Assembly: GCF_050015995.1 (NCBI RefSeq)
Contig: NZ_JBNHEP010000107.1
Coordinates: 1 to 64,000 of the forward strand
Source of the DNA: Trichodesmium sp050015995
GTDB taxonomy: Bacteria; Cyanobacteriota; Cyanobacteriia; Cyanobacteriales; Microcoleaceae
Length of the DNA stretch: 64,000 nucleotides
Direction: 5' to 3'
Below, in pieces: positions 36,858-46,515 of the stretch. The notes below the pieces were generated by a model. The model was given only the letters and a program-made list of their open reading frames with translations. It did no database searches and was not told the DNA's origin. Both the position numbers and the translations under genes were made by a program. Numbering within the stretch: the stretch's first letter is position 1; each line of letters starts with the position of its first letter.

Positions 36858-38852
36858 ATGGATAAAAGAGAAAAAAATTTACTAGAAGAAATGAGTAATC
36901 CTGAGTCTCTCAATTCTGAAAAATCTAAAAGCAGTCCTGAAAAGGCTAGATTAAAAGAACCTAAACTATTGAACCCCATTTCTATTGTAGACGCCAAAAT
37001 TTATAATTTTGTTGAATGGCTGCAAGATTTATCTTTCTTTAAGTTAACAGTTATGTTAAGTGAGGGCGCACTGTTGTTGGCCGTGGTATCTTATGTGATA
37101 ACCATACCTGCTCGAAACGAACAGAAGATACAAGAAGCTCGAAATGTTCTGCGTGAAGAATCTGGCCATGAATATAGTGATGGACGGATTGCTGCCCTGA
37201 AAGTTTTAAATAATAAAAGTTGCCAAGGTAATCCAGGACTAGAAGCAGCTGGAGCAAACATGGCTAATCTTACCCTGAATCCTTGCCAATCTTTATCTTT
37301 CAGTAAGAGTTCACTGAAGGTTAATAAACGTTCAATGGATCTATCCTATTCAAATTTAACAGGAGCCAATCTCTCAGGTGCGAATCTTGTCGGAATTAAT
37401 TTACGAGGGAGTAATCTCCAGGGTGCAAATTTGGCCAAGGCTAATTTAAAAGGTGCGGATCTAACGGCTGTCCAATTACAAGGTGCGAATTTAACACAAG
37501 CCAACTTAAAGAAAGCCATACTCCAAGATAGTAATCTAGATGATAGTAATTTATATGGAGCTAACTTACAATCAGCCGATTTCTCTGAAGCTAGTCTAGT
37601 CAAGATTAGAGCCTTATGGGCTAATTCCCGTAATGCTATTTTCCATCGAGCCAAATTACAATCAGCGAATTTTAATCGAGCAGATTTAAGGGGGGCTGAT
37701 TTTTATAAAGCTAATCTAGAGAATGCCACCTTGCGTTTTGCCGATTTAAGTAGCACGACTAAAGCCACAGGAGCGCAATTAAAGCCCACTAATCTGCGAG
37801 AAACCGAATTAAAAGGGGCCGATCTGTGGGGAGCAAAAATGTGGTCAACATTTCAAATTAAACGGTCTAAAAATTGGCAGGAAACTACTAAGATGCCTAA
37901 TTGGGAACAGCAGATCGAACAAGAACGATTACCTCGTTTACGGATAGCTTTGCTCAAACCAGAAACTGGTCAAAGTCTTTCCGATGCCTATGAATTGGGG
38001 ATGCGTCGTGCTGCTAACCGTCGTGTGGAAATTTGGGGGATTTCTCATTCCAGTGGTGTGGAGAACGAAGCCCAAATAATTAACCAGTTGATCGAGGATG
38101 GTATGGATGGGATTATCTTAACACCTGAAGATCCTGTTAAGTCACTTGATGCACTTAAACTAGCTAGCGATGCTGGAGTGGCTATTATCACTTTAGATTT
38201 CTGCTTCGATCCTATAAAAGCACAAGATTTAGCCATTGCTTGCTTTAATACAAATAGTTTCCAAATGGGCTATGATTCAGGGCAATACATAGCACAATGG
38301 ACTCAAAAGAATTTACTGAGCAATTCCTCCTCACGACAATCGGTTCAAATTGCCTTGGTTGATGGTGCTGTCTACGATCGCTACTACCCCTATCTTCAAG
38401 GAGTATCAAAAGCGATAAACGAATCGGGTATCTTGTTTAAAATTGTTGACTCCGCTAGCGTTACTTCTCATAGTGATATTTTAAAAATCAAAAAACTACT
38501 TAAAAATAATCCTAATGTTCAGATACTTTGGGGAGGGTCAAATCTAGCAACGGAAACTGCACTTACAGCAGTGACAGAATCTGGTTTGAATAATAAAGTT
38601 AAGGTTTTTGGGGTTTTAGACCTGTCGAAAGAGAAAGCAGAAATGTTACTAGATCCCAATAGTCCTTTAGAGTTGATTATCGATCAGTCCGGTCTTCAGA
38701 TTGGTTATGATGCTGTTAAAAAAACAATTTCTGTCTTGAGAAAAAAAAGTTCAGGAGCAGATTATATTGAATACCCCGTTAAGCATCGTCTATTAACTAA
38801 AGATGGCCCAGACACTGTAAGTGATTTTCTCAACGAATATGGCTGGTTCTAA
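36858..38852 (+). CDS. Membrane-anchored pentapeptide-repeat / sugar-type binding protein fusion
   Basis: This 664-residue protein has four parts: a charged cytoplasmic N-terminus (1-60); one membrane helix (~63-84, LTVMLSEGALLLAVVSYVIT) and a helical segment to ~115; about 30 pentapeptide repeats A(D/N)LxG-like (161-327), forming a right-handed quadrilateral beta-helix; and a LacI/ribose-binding-protein-type periplasmic binding domain (~360-650; RIALLKPETGQSLSDAYELG, DGMDGIILTPEDP, VQILWGGSNLATETAL). There is no histidine kinase or other output domain. If the N-terminus is inside, the helix and binding domain face the periplasm. It follows the preceding binding-protein gene by 40 bases and is likely its operon partner. 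I know of no named family with this order. Confidence 0.8.
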   Translation: MDKREKNLLEEMSNPESLNSEKSKSSPEKARLKEPKLLNPISIVDAKIYNFVEWLQDLSFFKLTVMLSEGALLLAVVSYVITIPARNEQKIQEARNVLREESGHEYSDGRIAALKVLNNKSCQGNPGLEAAGANMANLTLNPCQSLSFSKSSLKVNKRSMDLSYSNLTGANLSGANLVGINLRGSNLQGANLAKANLKGADLTAVQLQGANLTQANLKKAILQDSNLDDSNLYGANLQSADFSEASLVKIRALWANSRNAIFHRAKLQSANFNRADLRGADFYKANLENATLRFADLSSTTKATGAQLKPTNLRETELKGADLWGAKMWSTFQIKRSKNWQETTKMPNWEQQIEQERLPRLRIALLKPETGQSLSDAYELGMRRAANRRVEIWGISHSSGVENEAQIINQLIEDGMDGIILTPEDPVKSLDALKLASDAGVAIITLDFCFDPIKAQDLAIACFNTNSFQMGYDSGQYIAQWTQKNLLSNSSSRQSVQIALVDGAVYDRYYPYLQGVSKAINESGILFKIVDSASVTSHSDILKIKKLLKNNPNVQILWGGSNLATETALTAVTESGLNNKVKVFGVLDLSKEKAEMLLDPNSPLELIIDQSGLQIGYDAVKKTISVLRKKSSGADYIEYPVKHRLLTKDGPDTVSDFLNEYGWF

Positions 38853-38889
38853 GGTAAATTCCACACTTCAAAGTGTAATAGACCTCTCC

Positions 38890-39138
38890 TTGACATCCTC
38901 CCAACGTTGCGCTTATAAGGGCATCGCGGGATTCCCAAACCTCACGTTAGCGTTAGCGAAGCTCCTCTGTAAGAGGCAGCTCCTCCCTAGGAGGCTTTGG
39001 GTTTCTGCTTAAGACCGCACCTGCCTCCAAGGCAAACCTCTTTGCGGTCTTACGGTCGCTCCACAGACAAGACAGCGCCGCCAAAGGGGGTCTCCCCCAT
39101 GAGCGACTGGCGCGCTCTATTGCTAGACCAGCAGCCAT
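38890..39138 (-). pseudogene. IS605-family right end with tnpB 3' remnant
   Basis: On the minus strand a 61-codon frame (39138 to 38953) starts MAAGLAIERASRSWGR, which fits the NILAAGLA end of cyanobacterial TnpB proteins followed by their variable tail (GAVLSRNPKPP). The tail runs into an end that, on the plus strand, reads TTGACATCCTCCC at 38890, the typical outer edge of IS200/IS605-type right ends. The catalytic RuvC part of TnpB is absent: upstream DNA from 39139 on is not coding. A 14-base fragment of R3 (TAATAGACCTCTCC) lies directly outside. Confidence 0.65.
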
Positions 39139-39286
39139 ATTTTTTCACTATAGCACAAAAGTCGTAAATACCGCAACATTGATTGGTTTTCCCATGGGAC
39201 GCTCCCCTGACCGAGAGCGCGGGTCTTCAACCAACGTTGAGATAAATCTCCCTTCGCGCACCAAATTTAGTATGACTCCTCTACAG

Positions 39287-39430
39287 TTGACATCCTCCCC
39301 GGCCTAAAGGCACGGGAATTCATACTGAGCCTAGCTCCTCGTCGGGTTGACGCTTCACAGGGTGCTGCTTCCTTGGCGGTAGTCTAACGCTTCCCTCCAC
39401 GTCCGTTTAGAGTTTCCGAGTGCCCCCCGG
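39287..39430 (-). ncRNA. Solitary IS605-type right end / omega-RNA-like scaffold
   Basis: On the plus strand it starts TTGACATCCTCCCCGGCCTA with the imperfect hairpin of IS605-type right ends (CCCCGGCCTAAAGGCACGGG). Read on the minus strand, the preceding bases GGAAACTCTAAACGGACGTG, GAGGGAAGCGTTAGACTACC and GGAAGCAGCACCCTGTGAAG form the kind of structured segment that overlaps tnpB 3' ends and gives the guide RNA of TnpB. No tnpB or tnpA is attached. It may be a dead fragment or a non-autonomous element moved in trans. Limits and RNA identity are inferred from pattern, not from alignment. Confidence 0.55.
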
Positions 39431-39473
39431 CAACTAATGAAACTATAGCATATATTCAATTCACTTGCATGCT

Positions 39474-39501
39474 AAAATAAAAAATCGCCCTACAAGGGCG
39501 A
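39474..39501 (-). terminator. Rho-independent terminator of the sugar-binding lipoprotein gene
   Basis: On the minus strand TCGCCCT, a TGTA loop and AGGGCGA form a perfect stem followed by TTTTTTATTTT. It lies about 75 bases past the stop of the minus-strand gene at 39575. Confidence 0.88.
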
Positions 39502-39574
39502 GGCTTTAAACCCAATTTTTCGGTAAATTGCCATTCCTCCCTACCACCAAAACATTAAAACTTAAATGGGATTG

Positions 39575-40852
39575 CTATAGTTGATTCCATTCAGATGCAG
39601 CATCAGCGATCGCCTGCTCAATAGTTTTTTCTCCCAACATAGTTACCTGCAAATTTTGATAAATAATTTTTTTCAACTTATCCAAATTTTTAACTCTTGG
39701 CAGTAAAACTTCTGATTCAAAAATTTGACTAGCACTAATAACTCGCGCCCGATCTTGAGTATAAGCATTAGAAGAAATATCTTGAAAATAACTATTTTCT
39801 AAGGTCTTAGTTGTAGAAGGTAAAACATTATTCTCCTGAGTAAAAGCCATTTGATTTTGATAGTTAGTGATAAATAAAACAAATTTCAGCGCTAGCTCTG
39901 GTAATTTAGTTTTACTAGAAATAGCAAAATTCATCAACACTATATTCTTCTTATTGCTCTTACCAGTAATTTGGGATGTTGGGTGTGATACTTTTCCAAT
40001 TTCTGGTGTATTTTCAGAGATAGTTTCAATCAATTCTGGTCCAGAAAATACCATAGCAGTTTCCCCAGTTTGATACAAATCTTCGCCTGCTTGAATCCCT
40101 TGTGTCAATACTTCCTCTGGTAATAAACCTTCCTTATATAAATCAATCCAATACTTAAATATTGCCTCACCAACTGGAGTATTAAAAGCAGCTTTTCCAT
40201 CAACATCTATTAACTCAACTCCCATCTTGCCAAAAGATTCTAATACCTCATTTCCTCCTTGTGGTGAAAAAGAAACAAAAAAAGCATATTTATCAGTTTT
40301 TTCTTTAATTTGTTTAGCTACTTTAGCCAACTCTGTATAATTTGTTGGAGGTTCATCAACTTCTGCTTGTTTAAATAGCTCTGAATTATAAATTGTTATA
40401 TTTGTCGTACAATACCATGGAATAGCAAAACTTTTACCATTAATCTGACTAGCTTGCCAAAGATTAGATAAATATTCATTCCTAACTGAATCTGATAAGA
40501 TAGTATCCAAATTTAACCAGGTATTAGGTCGAGTTAATAAATGTGCAAAACTTGAATTAAGATTAACAACATCTGGAAGAGTTTCTGTCAAAATAGCATT
40601 CTCAATTTTGCTTTCCATCTCCGACCAAGACACATCAACCCATCGCACCGATACACCAGGATTATCTGCTTCAAAATCAGCAATCAACTGATTAAAATAA
40701 TTAGTAAACTGAGGTTGAAGCTGTATTGTCCAAAATTCAATTTCTTTGGTCTTTAAATTAGGATAGGGAGAATTGCAAGCAATCAAAAATGTTAGTATTA
40801 GCCCCAAAATAGCAAATGTCCGAAACCTTTTCCATTTAACTATGATAAACAT
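39575..40852 (-). CDS. ABC sugar transporter substrate-binding lipoprotein
   Basis: From the ATG at 40852 this is a 425-residue family 1 extracellular solute-binding protein. The N-terminus KWKRFRTFAILGL leads into the lipobox LIAC (Cys 26), so it is a membrane-anchored periplasmic lipoprotein. Family features are EIEFWTIQLQPQFTNYFNQL, the DVVNLNSSFAHLL hinge region and GETAMVFSGPEL. It should bind a sugar or glycoside for ABC import, but permease genes are not adjacent. A start eleven codons upstream (40885) is possible but would lengthen the n-region unusually. It has its own terminator. Confidence 0.88.
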   Translation of the reverse strand: MFIIVKWKRFRTFAILGLILTFLIACNSPYPNLKTKEIEFWTIQLQPQFTNYFNQLIADFEADNPGVSVRWVDVSWSEMESKIENAILTETLPDVVNLNSSFAHLLTRPNTWLNLDTILSDSVRNEYLSNLWQASQINGKSFAIPWYCTTNITIYNSELFKQAEVDEPPTNYTELAKVAKQIKEKTDKYAFFVSFSPQGGNEVLESFGKMGVELIDVDGKAAFNTPVGEAIFKYWIDLYKEGLLPEEVLTQGIQAGEDLYQTGETAMVFSGPELIETISENTPEIGKVSHPTSQITGKSNKKNIVLMNFAISSKTKLPELALKFVLFITNYQNQMAFTQENNVLPSTTKTLENSYFQDISSNAYTQDRARVISASQIFESEVLLPRVKNLDKLKKIIYQNLQVTMLGEKTIEQAIADAASEWNQL

Positions 40853-40885
40853 TTGATAAATTATAAATTTATAAAAATATCTCAT

Positions 40886-42890
40886 ACTAGCCGCGATAAA
40901 TGTTTCCTAGAAATCAAGGTAGATATGATGATAACTGCTGATTTTTTAGACAAAACTATTGATTTGATTGAGGGAGAAAATTTATCATTTTCTTTTCTTC
41001 TTTCTTACCTTCTTCTTTCTTCGGAGCCTAGATTATTTGTAACATTATTTTTTCACGCTTGGTATCAGATGCTGTCTGATAATTACAGCAATTTTCACTT
41101 TATTAGACCAGAGTAGAGATGTTTCATGGAACCTCTCTACACTATAGTAATTAGCAAAAAGCGTGAGGTACAAAATTCTAATACAAATTTGAGAAAATAT
41201 TGTTACAGTGGTTCTGTTTTTAGGAGTCAAAACTCAGGAGGTAAGAATTTATAATATTTATTTTATGAGAGTAAAACTGTTCCATGATTGACTAAGAATA
41301 GTTTTATAATTATAGTAATTTGTTTTTGTACCGAAAGGATAATGTGATTTTTACCCTCTACGTCGGCAGTAAATTTACTAACACTTTTGTAATCATTTTA
41401 CTGTAACTATCTATGCATGAATTTGGTATAAGGCAAAAGGCAACAGGGAAGAAAAATAAAACTGTACCTCAAGCTTACTGAAAAATGCTATCATATTTTT
41501 GATAGATAATCTCAAAAATTTCTTCAATTTTGTACCTCTTATACCATTTCTCAAAAAGAATGCTATATCTAATTGGGTGGGTAAGTGTGAGGGGTTGTGG
41601 CAGAAGTCATTTCAGTTATCAGTTATCAGTTACAGCACTTTGCATGACTAACTGGTACATTGATAAAAATGAGTAAAAAAAATTTTGATTTTATCAACCA
41701 TATTATGCCTTTAATATGTGTATCTAATTGTTCTGCAAAGGGCTATATCAGTTATCAGTACCTCTAGCTAAAGCATAGGGATTGAAATCTGAAATATTCT
41801 CTTTTTTTATCCTCTTAAAAGGGGAGGCAAGAGACCAGAATATTTTGGTAAAAGTAGCTTGAATCAATACTGACCGATTAATAATTGTCAAAACAAAGAC
41901 TTTAAACCTTGGTAATTATTTGACTTTTGAAGTCTAGCTGAAGCGTAGCATTACTTTTACTAATTGGTATTACTGTAACTATCTTTTTTTGATTTGGTAT
42001 CATACCAATTTTATAAATGTTTGCTATAAATGACTAGGCTGTTTATTAGGAGGACCGAGTCAGGAGTCAGAATAAATGGCTTCAATACCATTTTTTAGGT
42101 CGGAAATTATCTTTTCTGTCAAAGGGAGATATCCTGCACTTGTCTTTTAATCACACTTATTATTGGTATTATTTCCCGTTCTGTCAGGCTGCTAATACCA
42201 GAATTATTACTTGATAAAAATGATTGTTTGAGAGAGTAAATGCACAAGCAAAGATTAAGACAGCGTATTGGCTTAATCTTTGGTATGTTTGGTGGTTTAC
42301 GGGGGAGAATTAAGAGTTTGGTCCGCGACTTATAACTCATAAGTATTGTCGCCAATTCAAGTCGGCGACAGCGGTTTTGTTCCGCAACATGAATAGGGTT
42401 TACGGAGCATCACAAATGGAAAGCTATGGAAAGCTTTGGGTTAGCAAAACTCACCCTACGCCCGGATTTAATATTCCTTTAATAAACAGTGTCTGAGATT
42501 AAAATTAAACAGTAAAATAATGATATTGAAAATTACTAATATGTCAAAAAAATCTATCACGATGCTATTTCAGTTTTAGTGTTTTACTGACTGCTGAGGA
42601 ATGACAAAATTATCATGTGAAAGTATTTGGTAGTAATTTCAAAAATGACATTAGTTAGGTCGGTGTTACAATTTATAATTATGACAAGACACAATATAGG
42701 AAGCAGAAGGGAAAAAGTTTTTGAACACTTGACTTTTTGTTACATATTTTAGTTTCTTCCTGTCTACCTACTTAATTTCTCACTACCAATTTTTTATTAC
42801 TATAAAACTAATTATTAATCCCCAAATAACTTTTAATTTATAGCAAAGCAACAAAAGCACATTTTGATTTCAATTCAAACCAGGAGAAAA
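40886..42890. other. 2-kb gene-poor region upstream of pilM
   Basis: No gene can be supported. It is AT-rich with CAGTTATCAGTTATCAGTTA at 41610, a TATCAGTTATCAGTACCT repeat at 41748, and a hairpin TGTCGCC/GGCGACA near 42346. Short frames at 40853, 41045 and 42119 have no ribosome site and no recognisable protein features. The last 30 bases hold the ribosome site CAGGAG for pilM. Confidence 0.45.
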
Positions 42891-43988
42891 ATGGTTAATT
42901 ACTTAAAAAACTTATTTAAAAAAAAGAAGCCAGGAATAGGAATAGAACTCGGCCCAGAAAGAATTAATATTGCTGAAATCCGGCAACAAGGAGATAAATT
43001 AAAATTAGTAACTTTTGCTACAGCAGAAGTACCAGAAGATGTATTTTTTGAAGGTCAAATAATTGATGCCCCTACCATGTCAGAACTAATAGAGTCAATG
43101 ATAGAGGAAAATAACATCAAAACTCGCAGAGTAGCAACAGCAATTCCAGGTAGAGAAGCAGTTACCCGTGTAATTCCCGTACCAGCAGAATTAAACGACG
43201 AAGAATTACAGGATTACATGAATCAAGAAGCAGGTTTATACTTACCATTCCCCAGAGAAGAAGCAGATGTAGACTATCAAAAATTAGGAGTTATCATAGA
43301 TCCAAATGATGACTTAGAAAAAGTACAAGTAGCCTTAGTCGCAACTAGAAAAGAAGTAACAGATGCCTACATAGAAGTTTTTACACAAGCAGGATTAGCA
43401 ATAGATGTTTTAGAAGTAAGTAACTTTGCCCTAATCCGTACAGTAAAAGATATACTTCAACAATATGGACCTCAAGAAGCAACAGTAATTGCAGATTTAG
43501 AATTTGACAGTACCGAACTTGCTATCGTAGTAGACGGAATACCCCAATTTAACCGGACAATTCCTATTGGCACCTATCAAATGCAATCCTCCTTAAACGA
43601 AGCAATGAACTTACCTCCAACCAGAGATACTACCGAGTTACTAGGGATGACCGTTCCAGTATTAGATACAATGGGAGTCACAGCAAATGAACCAAATCCC
43701 GGAACTAATGCTCTACTAAAAGTATTAGCAGAATTAGGAGATGAACTGCGACGCTCAATAGACTTCTATCTCAATCAATTTGAAGATTTGGAAGTGGCAC
43801 AATTGTTATTAACAGGTTCAGGATCGGCAATAGGACAAATAGATGACTTTTTCATGCAACGTTTAAGTTTACCAGCGTCTAAAGTCGATCCAATCGAAAC
43901 TTTAGCCTTAGAAACAGAAGCAGAAATTCCGCCAGAAGAACGTTCTGGTTTAGGAATTGTATTAGGTTTAGGACTAAGAGAGGTTTAA
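42891..43988 (+). CDS. pilM: Type IV pilus assembly protein PilM
   Basis: This 365-residue cytoplasmic actin-like ATPase recruits PilN to the inner-membrane alignment complex of the type IV pilus. Actin-fold motifs are GIGIELGPERINIAEI, VIADLEFDSTELAIV and LLLTGSGSAIGQ. The start is ATG 42891 with AGGAG five bases upstream; a TTG nine codons earlier is also in frame but without a site. It is first of pilM-N-O. In filamentous cyanobacteria these pili drive gliding and DNA uptake. Confidence 0.95.
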   Translation: MVNYLKNLFKKKKPGIGIELGPERINIAEIRQQGDKLKLVTFATAEVPEDVFFEGQIIDAPTMSELIESMIEENNIKTRRVATAIPGREAVTRVIPVPAELNDEELQDYMNQEAGLYLPFPREEADVDYQKLGVIIDPNDDLEKVQVALVATRKEVTDAYIEVFTQAGLAIDVLEVSNFALIRTVKDILQQYGPQEATVIADLEFDSTELAIVVDGIPQFNRTIPIGTYQMQSSLNEAMNLPPTRDTTELLGMTVPVLDTMGVTANEPNPGTNALLKVLAELGDELRRSIDFYLNQFEDLEVAQLLLTGSGSAIGQIDDFFMQRLSLPASKVDPIETLALETEAEIPPEERSGLGIVLGLGLREV

Positions 43989-43994
43989 ATTAAT

Positions 43995-44810
43995 ATGTAT
44001 GGCCTAGATATAAATTTTCTCAACGATCGCCCAGAATATAAGAAAGATATTCCCAAACCAGCAAGTAGTGGACCATCACTAGAAGACCCAAAACCAATTC
44101 TAATTGGGGCAGCAGCAGCAGTAGCAGTTAATGGTCTAGTTGCAGGTGGATGGTTATATCTAAATCAGGTAAACACCAAACTCCAGGCAGACTTAGACAA
44201 ATTAAATGGAGAATTAAGTACATTAAACGCTCAAATTAAAGACCTTGAAGCAATCAAAGAAAAAACTAAGACATTTAAAGCAGAAGCAAAAGCTTTAGCA
44301 ACAGTTTTTGACCAAATCAAGCCATGGTCAGCATTATTAGGAGAGTTTGGAGCTTTAGTACCTAGTGGGGTGAAAATCACTAGCATAGAACAAAAAGAAG
44401 CAAAAGTATCAGCCCCACCTCCCCCCAAAAAATCTGCTAAAAAGGGTGAAAAAAAAGAGACACCACCTCCCCCAAAACCAACACCAATTATATCATTTTC
44501 GGGAACTTCAGATTCTTACGGTAAAATTAATGACTTTTTATTACTACTAGAAAACTCCCCCTTTTTCCAAGGAGAAAAAACTAAACTAATTACTGCTGCA
44601 AAAAAACCTAATCCAACTAGATTAGAATTACGAGAATCAAATACAAGTTTAGCACCAGAAATACCAGAATTACCCCCAATAGTTGAATATAAAATAGAAA
44701 CAAATCTTAGTCCTTTAGGTGCATCAGAATTACTGCCTCAGTTAAAAAGTAAAGGAGCAATTGGATTAGTAGATAGAATAGAAACACTAACAGAAAAAGG
44801 AGTATTTTAA
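43995..44810 (+). CDS. pilN: Type IV pilus assembly protein PilN
   Basis: This 271-residue bitopic membrane protein has a short cytoplasmic N-terminus with the PilM-binding motif (YGLDINFLNDRPEY), one membrane helix (~residues 37-56, GAAAAVAVNGLVAGGWLYL), a coiled coil (LDKLNGELSTLNAQIKDLEA) and a periplasmic ferredoxin-like domain. A Lys/Pro-rich insert (PPPPKKSAKKGEKK) within that domain is typical of cyanobacteria. It starts six bases after pilM. Confidence 0.93.
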   Translation: MYGLDINFLNDRPEYKKDIPKPASSGPSLEDPKPILIGAAAAVAVNGLVAGGWLYLNQVNTKLQADLDKLNGELSTLNAQIKDLEAIKEKTKTFKAEAKALATVFDQIKPWSALLGEFGALVPSGVKITSIEQKEAKVSAPPPPKKSAKKGEKKETPPPPKPTPIISFSGTSDSYGKINDFLLLLENSPFFQGEKTKLITAAKKPNPTRLELRESNTSLAPEIPELPPIVEYKIETNLSPLGASELLPQLKSKGAIGLVDRIETLTEKGVF

Positions 44811-44812
44811 AA

Positions 44813-45604
44813 ATGGTAGTAGCAAATGAATGGAATCCAGAACTAGAAGAACAAGAAGAAGAAGGAGGGGGTCCGAAAATTCTAGGTATCTCCCTCAAAG
44901 ACCCCAGATTTATTGGAGGAGCTATTGGTATCATAGGCTTAGGAATAGCAGGTTTCTTGGGATATAATCAGCTTAAACCAGCCATCGAAAAAAGTGCCGA
45001 ATTAAGAGGAGAAATAAACACAGCAGAAGTCAAAATCAAAGAGCAGAAAAAACAAATAAAAGAACGACCAAAAGCAGAAGCTGAAAGGCAAAAAGCTGAA
45101 AAACAAAGAGAAGACGTAACCAGCTTATTTGCCAGTGAAAAAACAATGAAAACTCTGCTATACGATATGAACAAACTAATCGATCAAATTAATGTCGGAA
45201 TTAGAGATGAAGACCAGCAAGCGAAAATGACGAAATTTCAACCAGTGGAGCCAAAAAATGGTAATTATATAGTTAACGATAACTCATTAGGACCGCTGGT
45301 AAATGGCAAATTAAAGCGACGAGAATTCAAAGTAGAATTTGAAGGCAGTTATCCTCAAACAAGAGCATTTATGATTGCTATAGAGAGGATGCAAACATTA
45401 TTAGTAGTGAAAAACTTAAAAACTAAACTCGAACAAGGAAATCAAGTTATAGAAGTTGAATGGAAACAAAATAAATTTGTACCAGTTAGCAAGCCAGAAA
45501 GTAGACTAAGAACATCCTTTGATATGCACGCTCTATTGGCCTTAAGTGAACAAGAGTCATTGGACAAAGAAAGTTCCAAAAAAGAAGAGCCAGAAAAAAA
45601 ATAA
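44813..45604 (+). CDS. pilO: Type IV pilus assembly protein PilO
   Basis: The partner of PilN: 263 residues with a cytoplasmic acidic N-terminus, one membrane helix (~33-53, IGGAIGIIGLGIAGFLGYNQ), a long coiled coil (~65-110) and a periplasmic domain (LKRREFKVEFEGSYPQTRAF). It starts two bases after the pilN stop, so translation is probably coupled. The tail is Lys/Glu-rich. Confidence 0.93.
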   Translation: MVVANEWNPELEEQEEEGGGPKILGISLKDPRFIGGAIGIIGLGIAGFLGYNQLKPAIEKSAELRGEINTAEVKIKEQKKQIKERPKAEAERQKAEKQREDVTSLFASEKTMKTLLYDMNKLIDQINVGIRDEDQQAKMTKFQPVEPKNGNYIVNDNSLGPLVNGKLKRREFKVEFEGSYPQTRAFMIAIERMQTLLVVKNLKTKLEQGNQVIEVEWKQNKFVPVSKPESRLRTSFDMHALLALSEQESLDKESSKKEEPEKK

Positions 45605-45728
45605 CAAAATTTACCAAAAAAATGTTATTTTATCAAAAAAATTCGATCTAAAAATCTCCCCCTTCGAGGGGCACGGCTTTTTGATGATTCAAGAATAGTC
45701 CTATGGGATGATGCAGAATTATCAGAAT
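45605..45728. other. Intergenic region after pilO
   Basis: It contains a weak CCCCCTTCGAGGGGCACGG hairpin near 45658, which may end or attenuate the pilMNO transcript. No gene is seen. Confidence 0.4.
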
Positions 45729-45834
45729 TATAGCGCTACGCGCTAGGGAATAGGGAATAGGGAATAGGGAATAGTAAACTGTCAAAGGGTTTCAGGATTT
45801 AGAAATGTCAAATACCTGAATGAGTAGCGCTATA
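45729..45834 (-). mobile_element. R2 element copy B
   Basis: It begins TATAGCGCTACGCGCTAGGG, carries four GGGAATA units and AAAGGGTTTCAGGATTTAGA and ends GAGTAGCGCTATA. The order of blocks equals copy A at 11473 (AAAGGGTTTTAGGATTTAGA there), also in minus orientation relative to the copies at 56399 and 59544. It lies between pilO and pilQ. Confidence 0.8.
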
Positions 45835-46163
45835 CAGTGATTTCCTTTGCTATTGAGGTACAGTCCAATCTTCTTAGTTTTTGACTTGTGACTTCTGTGT
45901 TAAAACAAGGTGTACCTTATTAAACCGGGAAGTACTGTCTCTGAATTTGACTCAAACCTTTTAGCAAAATTGCTACAGAAAAATTTTCTCAGTTCCAAAA
46001 TTTATCAACTTTTCAAAAGTTGAGAATGGGAAAATCCATCTTAGATTAACTAGAACAAAAACAATCAGTTAGAGACCATTATCAATTTGAAAAAGCTTTC
46101 TGATTTGCCCAAAACACCCTAGTTTTTTTGACTTGAAATTTCTTTTAGACTTACAACAAACAA

Positions 46164-46262
46164 TATAGCAGTCAAGGCAAAGGTTAGGACATTTATAAAT
46201 GCTTAAACGAGCGTCAGTAATTACTTTTGACTTTTGACTTTTAACTTGCACGTAGCGCTATA
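46164..46262 (+). mobile_element. R2 element copy C
   Basis: The left end is degenerate (TATAGCA), then AGGTTAGGACATTTATAAAT as in the other copies; the centre holds CTTTTGACTTTTGACTTTTA units; the right end is GCACGTAGCGCTATA. It is the second R2 copy within 350 bases. The remaining 46263-46515 has no gene apart from the AT-rich pilQ upstream region. Confidence 0.75.
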
Positions 46263-46515
46263 CTACCCCTGATAGGGCGAATACATAATATAATCAAAAC
46301 TTTAATCATAACCTAAAAAGCTAAAGATAGATTTTAATCAACAATTGGTTTTCATCCCCGGTTGAAAAATACCTTGTTATTCATCTTGTTTTTTATATTT
46401 TTCAAAAAATAAAAACTTAAAAGAAGGAACTTCCCAAGCTGTGGAGAAAACCCTATACTCTAGCAAAATACCAAAATCTTAATCAATTTAAAGATCCAAG
46501 TGTGGAGTGAGGAAA

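Noticed and set aside
42119..42355. 78-codon minus-strand frame upstream of pilM
   Set aside because: No ribosome site, unusual Ile/Pro/Lys-rich content and no recognisable domain; the region looks non-coding.
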